The notes under the pieces are model-generated. The model saw only the letters and a list, made by a program, of their open reading frames with translations, searched no databases and was not told the DNA's origin. The position numbers and the translations under genes are program-made. Of a stretch of 5,725 bases of DNA, positions 5,181 through 5,725 are shown one piece after another. Each line of letters opens with the position of its first letter. Position 1 is the first letter of the stretch. Where the stretch lies: the NCBI GenBank assembly GCA_030655735.1, contig JAUSPK010000059.1:1-5725 (forward strand), read 5' to 3'. This DNA comes from Syntrophales bacterium (GTDB lineage Bacteria > Desulfobacterota > Syntrophia > Syntrophales > UBA2210).

Positions 5181-5725
5181 CTCTTTATCTCATCGGCAAC
5201 TAGTGATACCTTCTTCATAAATCCAACATCGTGGACCCTGACGATATGCGCCCCGTTCAGTATGGAGGCGGTCACACTCGCCGCCGTGCCCTCAAGACGC
5301 TCTTCGGGGTGCTCTTTTTTAGTGATTTCTCCGATAAACCGCTTGCGCGACGCGCCCACCATGATCGTCCTCCCCAGGGTTTTCAGTTCCCTGAGATGCC
5401 GCAGGATGGCGATATTGCCCGCCGTGGACTTGCCGAAGCCGATACCGGGATCAATGATGATATTCTCCATGTCCACCCCCGCCGAGACGGCCGCCTCGAT
5501 CCGTTCCTCCATAAACCCGGCAATCTCCCCCATGAGCGACCGATAGGACAGATCCCCCTCCTGCATCGTCCGGGGCTCCCCCCTCATATGCATCAGGACG
5601 ACGGGCACCCGGTGGGCAGCAACGACCTCCGGCATCTGCTCGTCGAATTGCATAGCGCTGATATCATTCACCATCTCCGCCCCGGCCTCCAGCGCGCGAC
5701 GCGCCACAGCGGCCTTCGTCGTGTC
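5177..5725 (-). CDS. folP: Dihydropteroate synthase, C-terminal part (5' end outside the window)
   Basis: Condenses p-aminobenzoate with hydroxymethyl-dihydropterin diphosphate to dihydropteroate in folate synthesis; it is the sulfonamide target. The frame stays open to the window edge, so the visible 182 residues begin DTTKAAVARRALEAGAEMVNDIS, which matches the middle of the family. Roughly 90-100 N-terminal residues lie outside. In visible numbering, NDIS (20-23), MHMRG (45-49), DPGIGFGKS (92-100), GASRKRFIG (124-132) and RVHDVG (163-168) are the conserved pterin, pABA and phosphate-binding elements of the TIM barrel. An in-frame GTG at 5707 is not a real start, because the family sequence continues upstream of it. 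The stop overlaps the acpS start by 4 bp. No frame damage is seen in the visible part. Confidence 0.95.
   Translation of the reverse strand, partial: DTTKAAVARRALEAGAEMVNDISAMQFDEQMPEVVAAHRVPVVLMHMRGEPRTMQEGDLSYRSLMGEIAGFMEERIEAAVSAGVDMENIIIDPGIGFGKSTAGNIAILRHLRELKTLGRTIMVGASRKRFIGEITKKEHPEERLEGTAASVTASILNGAHIVRVHDVGFMKKVSLVADEIKR

Noticed and set aside
4320..5546. A 408-codon open frame on the plus strand
   Set aside because: It lies antisense to tsaE, acpS and most of the visible folP, all of which have firm family motifs. The translation resembles no family, is rich in Pro/His/Arg, and has no sensible ribosome binding site. It is a shadow of the opposite-strand codon bias.
5177..5707. GTG at 5707 as a folP start
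   Set aside because: The frame continues upstream to the window edge with DTTKAA, which matches the conserved DT..A segment of dihydropteroate synthase, so the gene is truncated by the window and does not start here.

Overview
This window is conserved chromosomal housekeeping DNA from a bacterium. Every gene I can support lies on the minus strand. The gene set and order (folP, acpS, tsaE, lysC, a ComEA-like protein, tRNA-Pro, tRNA-Leu, tig, clpP, clpX) and the protein sequences suggest a Gram-negative anaerobe of the former Deltaproteobacteria (Desulfobacterota and relatives). That placement rests on remembered gene neighbourhoods and general sequence feel, so it is tentative. Base composition is moderate, Shine-Dalgarno sites are clear for several genes, and both tRNAs encode their 3' CCA.

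Reading in the direction of transcription (right to left), the first block spans about 5725 to 2492. It holds the C-terminal two thirds of dihydropteroate synthase (folP), holo-ACP synthase (acpS), the tRNA t6A-modification ATPase (tsaE), a complete aspartate kinase (lysC), and a membrane-anchored SLBB plus helix-hairpin-helix protein of the ComEA type. Neighbouring genes overlap by 4 bp, abut directly, or are 3 to 16 bp apart, so this looks like one operon. Its members serve unrelated basic needs (folate, acyl carrier protein, tRNA modification, lysine/threonine/methionine precursors, DNA binding at the envelope).

The second block (about 2495 to 2336) is tRNA-Pro(GGG). It has a probable promoter that overlaps the end of the ComEA-like gene and is followed by a clear intrinsic terminator, which probably also ends the upstream operon.

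The third block (about 2286 to 1) starts with a near-consensus sigma-70 promoter (TTGACA, 17 bp, TAATAT) in front of tRNA-Leu(UAG). It continues without any visible terminator into tig (trigger factor), clpP and clpX; clpX runs out of the window. These three proteins act together in nascent-chain folding and ATP-dependent proteolysis. The sequence suggests that the tRNA and the protein-quality-control genes share a transcript.

I found no mobile element, CRISPR array, defence system or clearly novel system. The points most worth a second look are a strong internal ribosome binding site in lysC that would produce a separate regulatory (beta) subunit, and the apparent tRNA-Leu/tig/clpP/clpX co-transcript.
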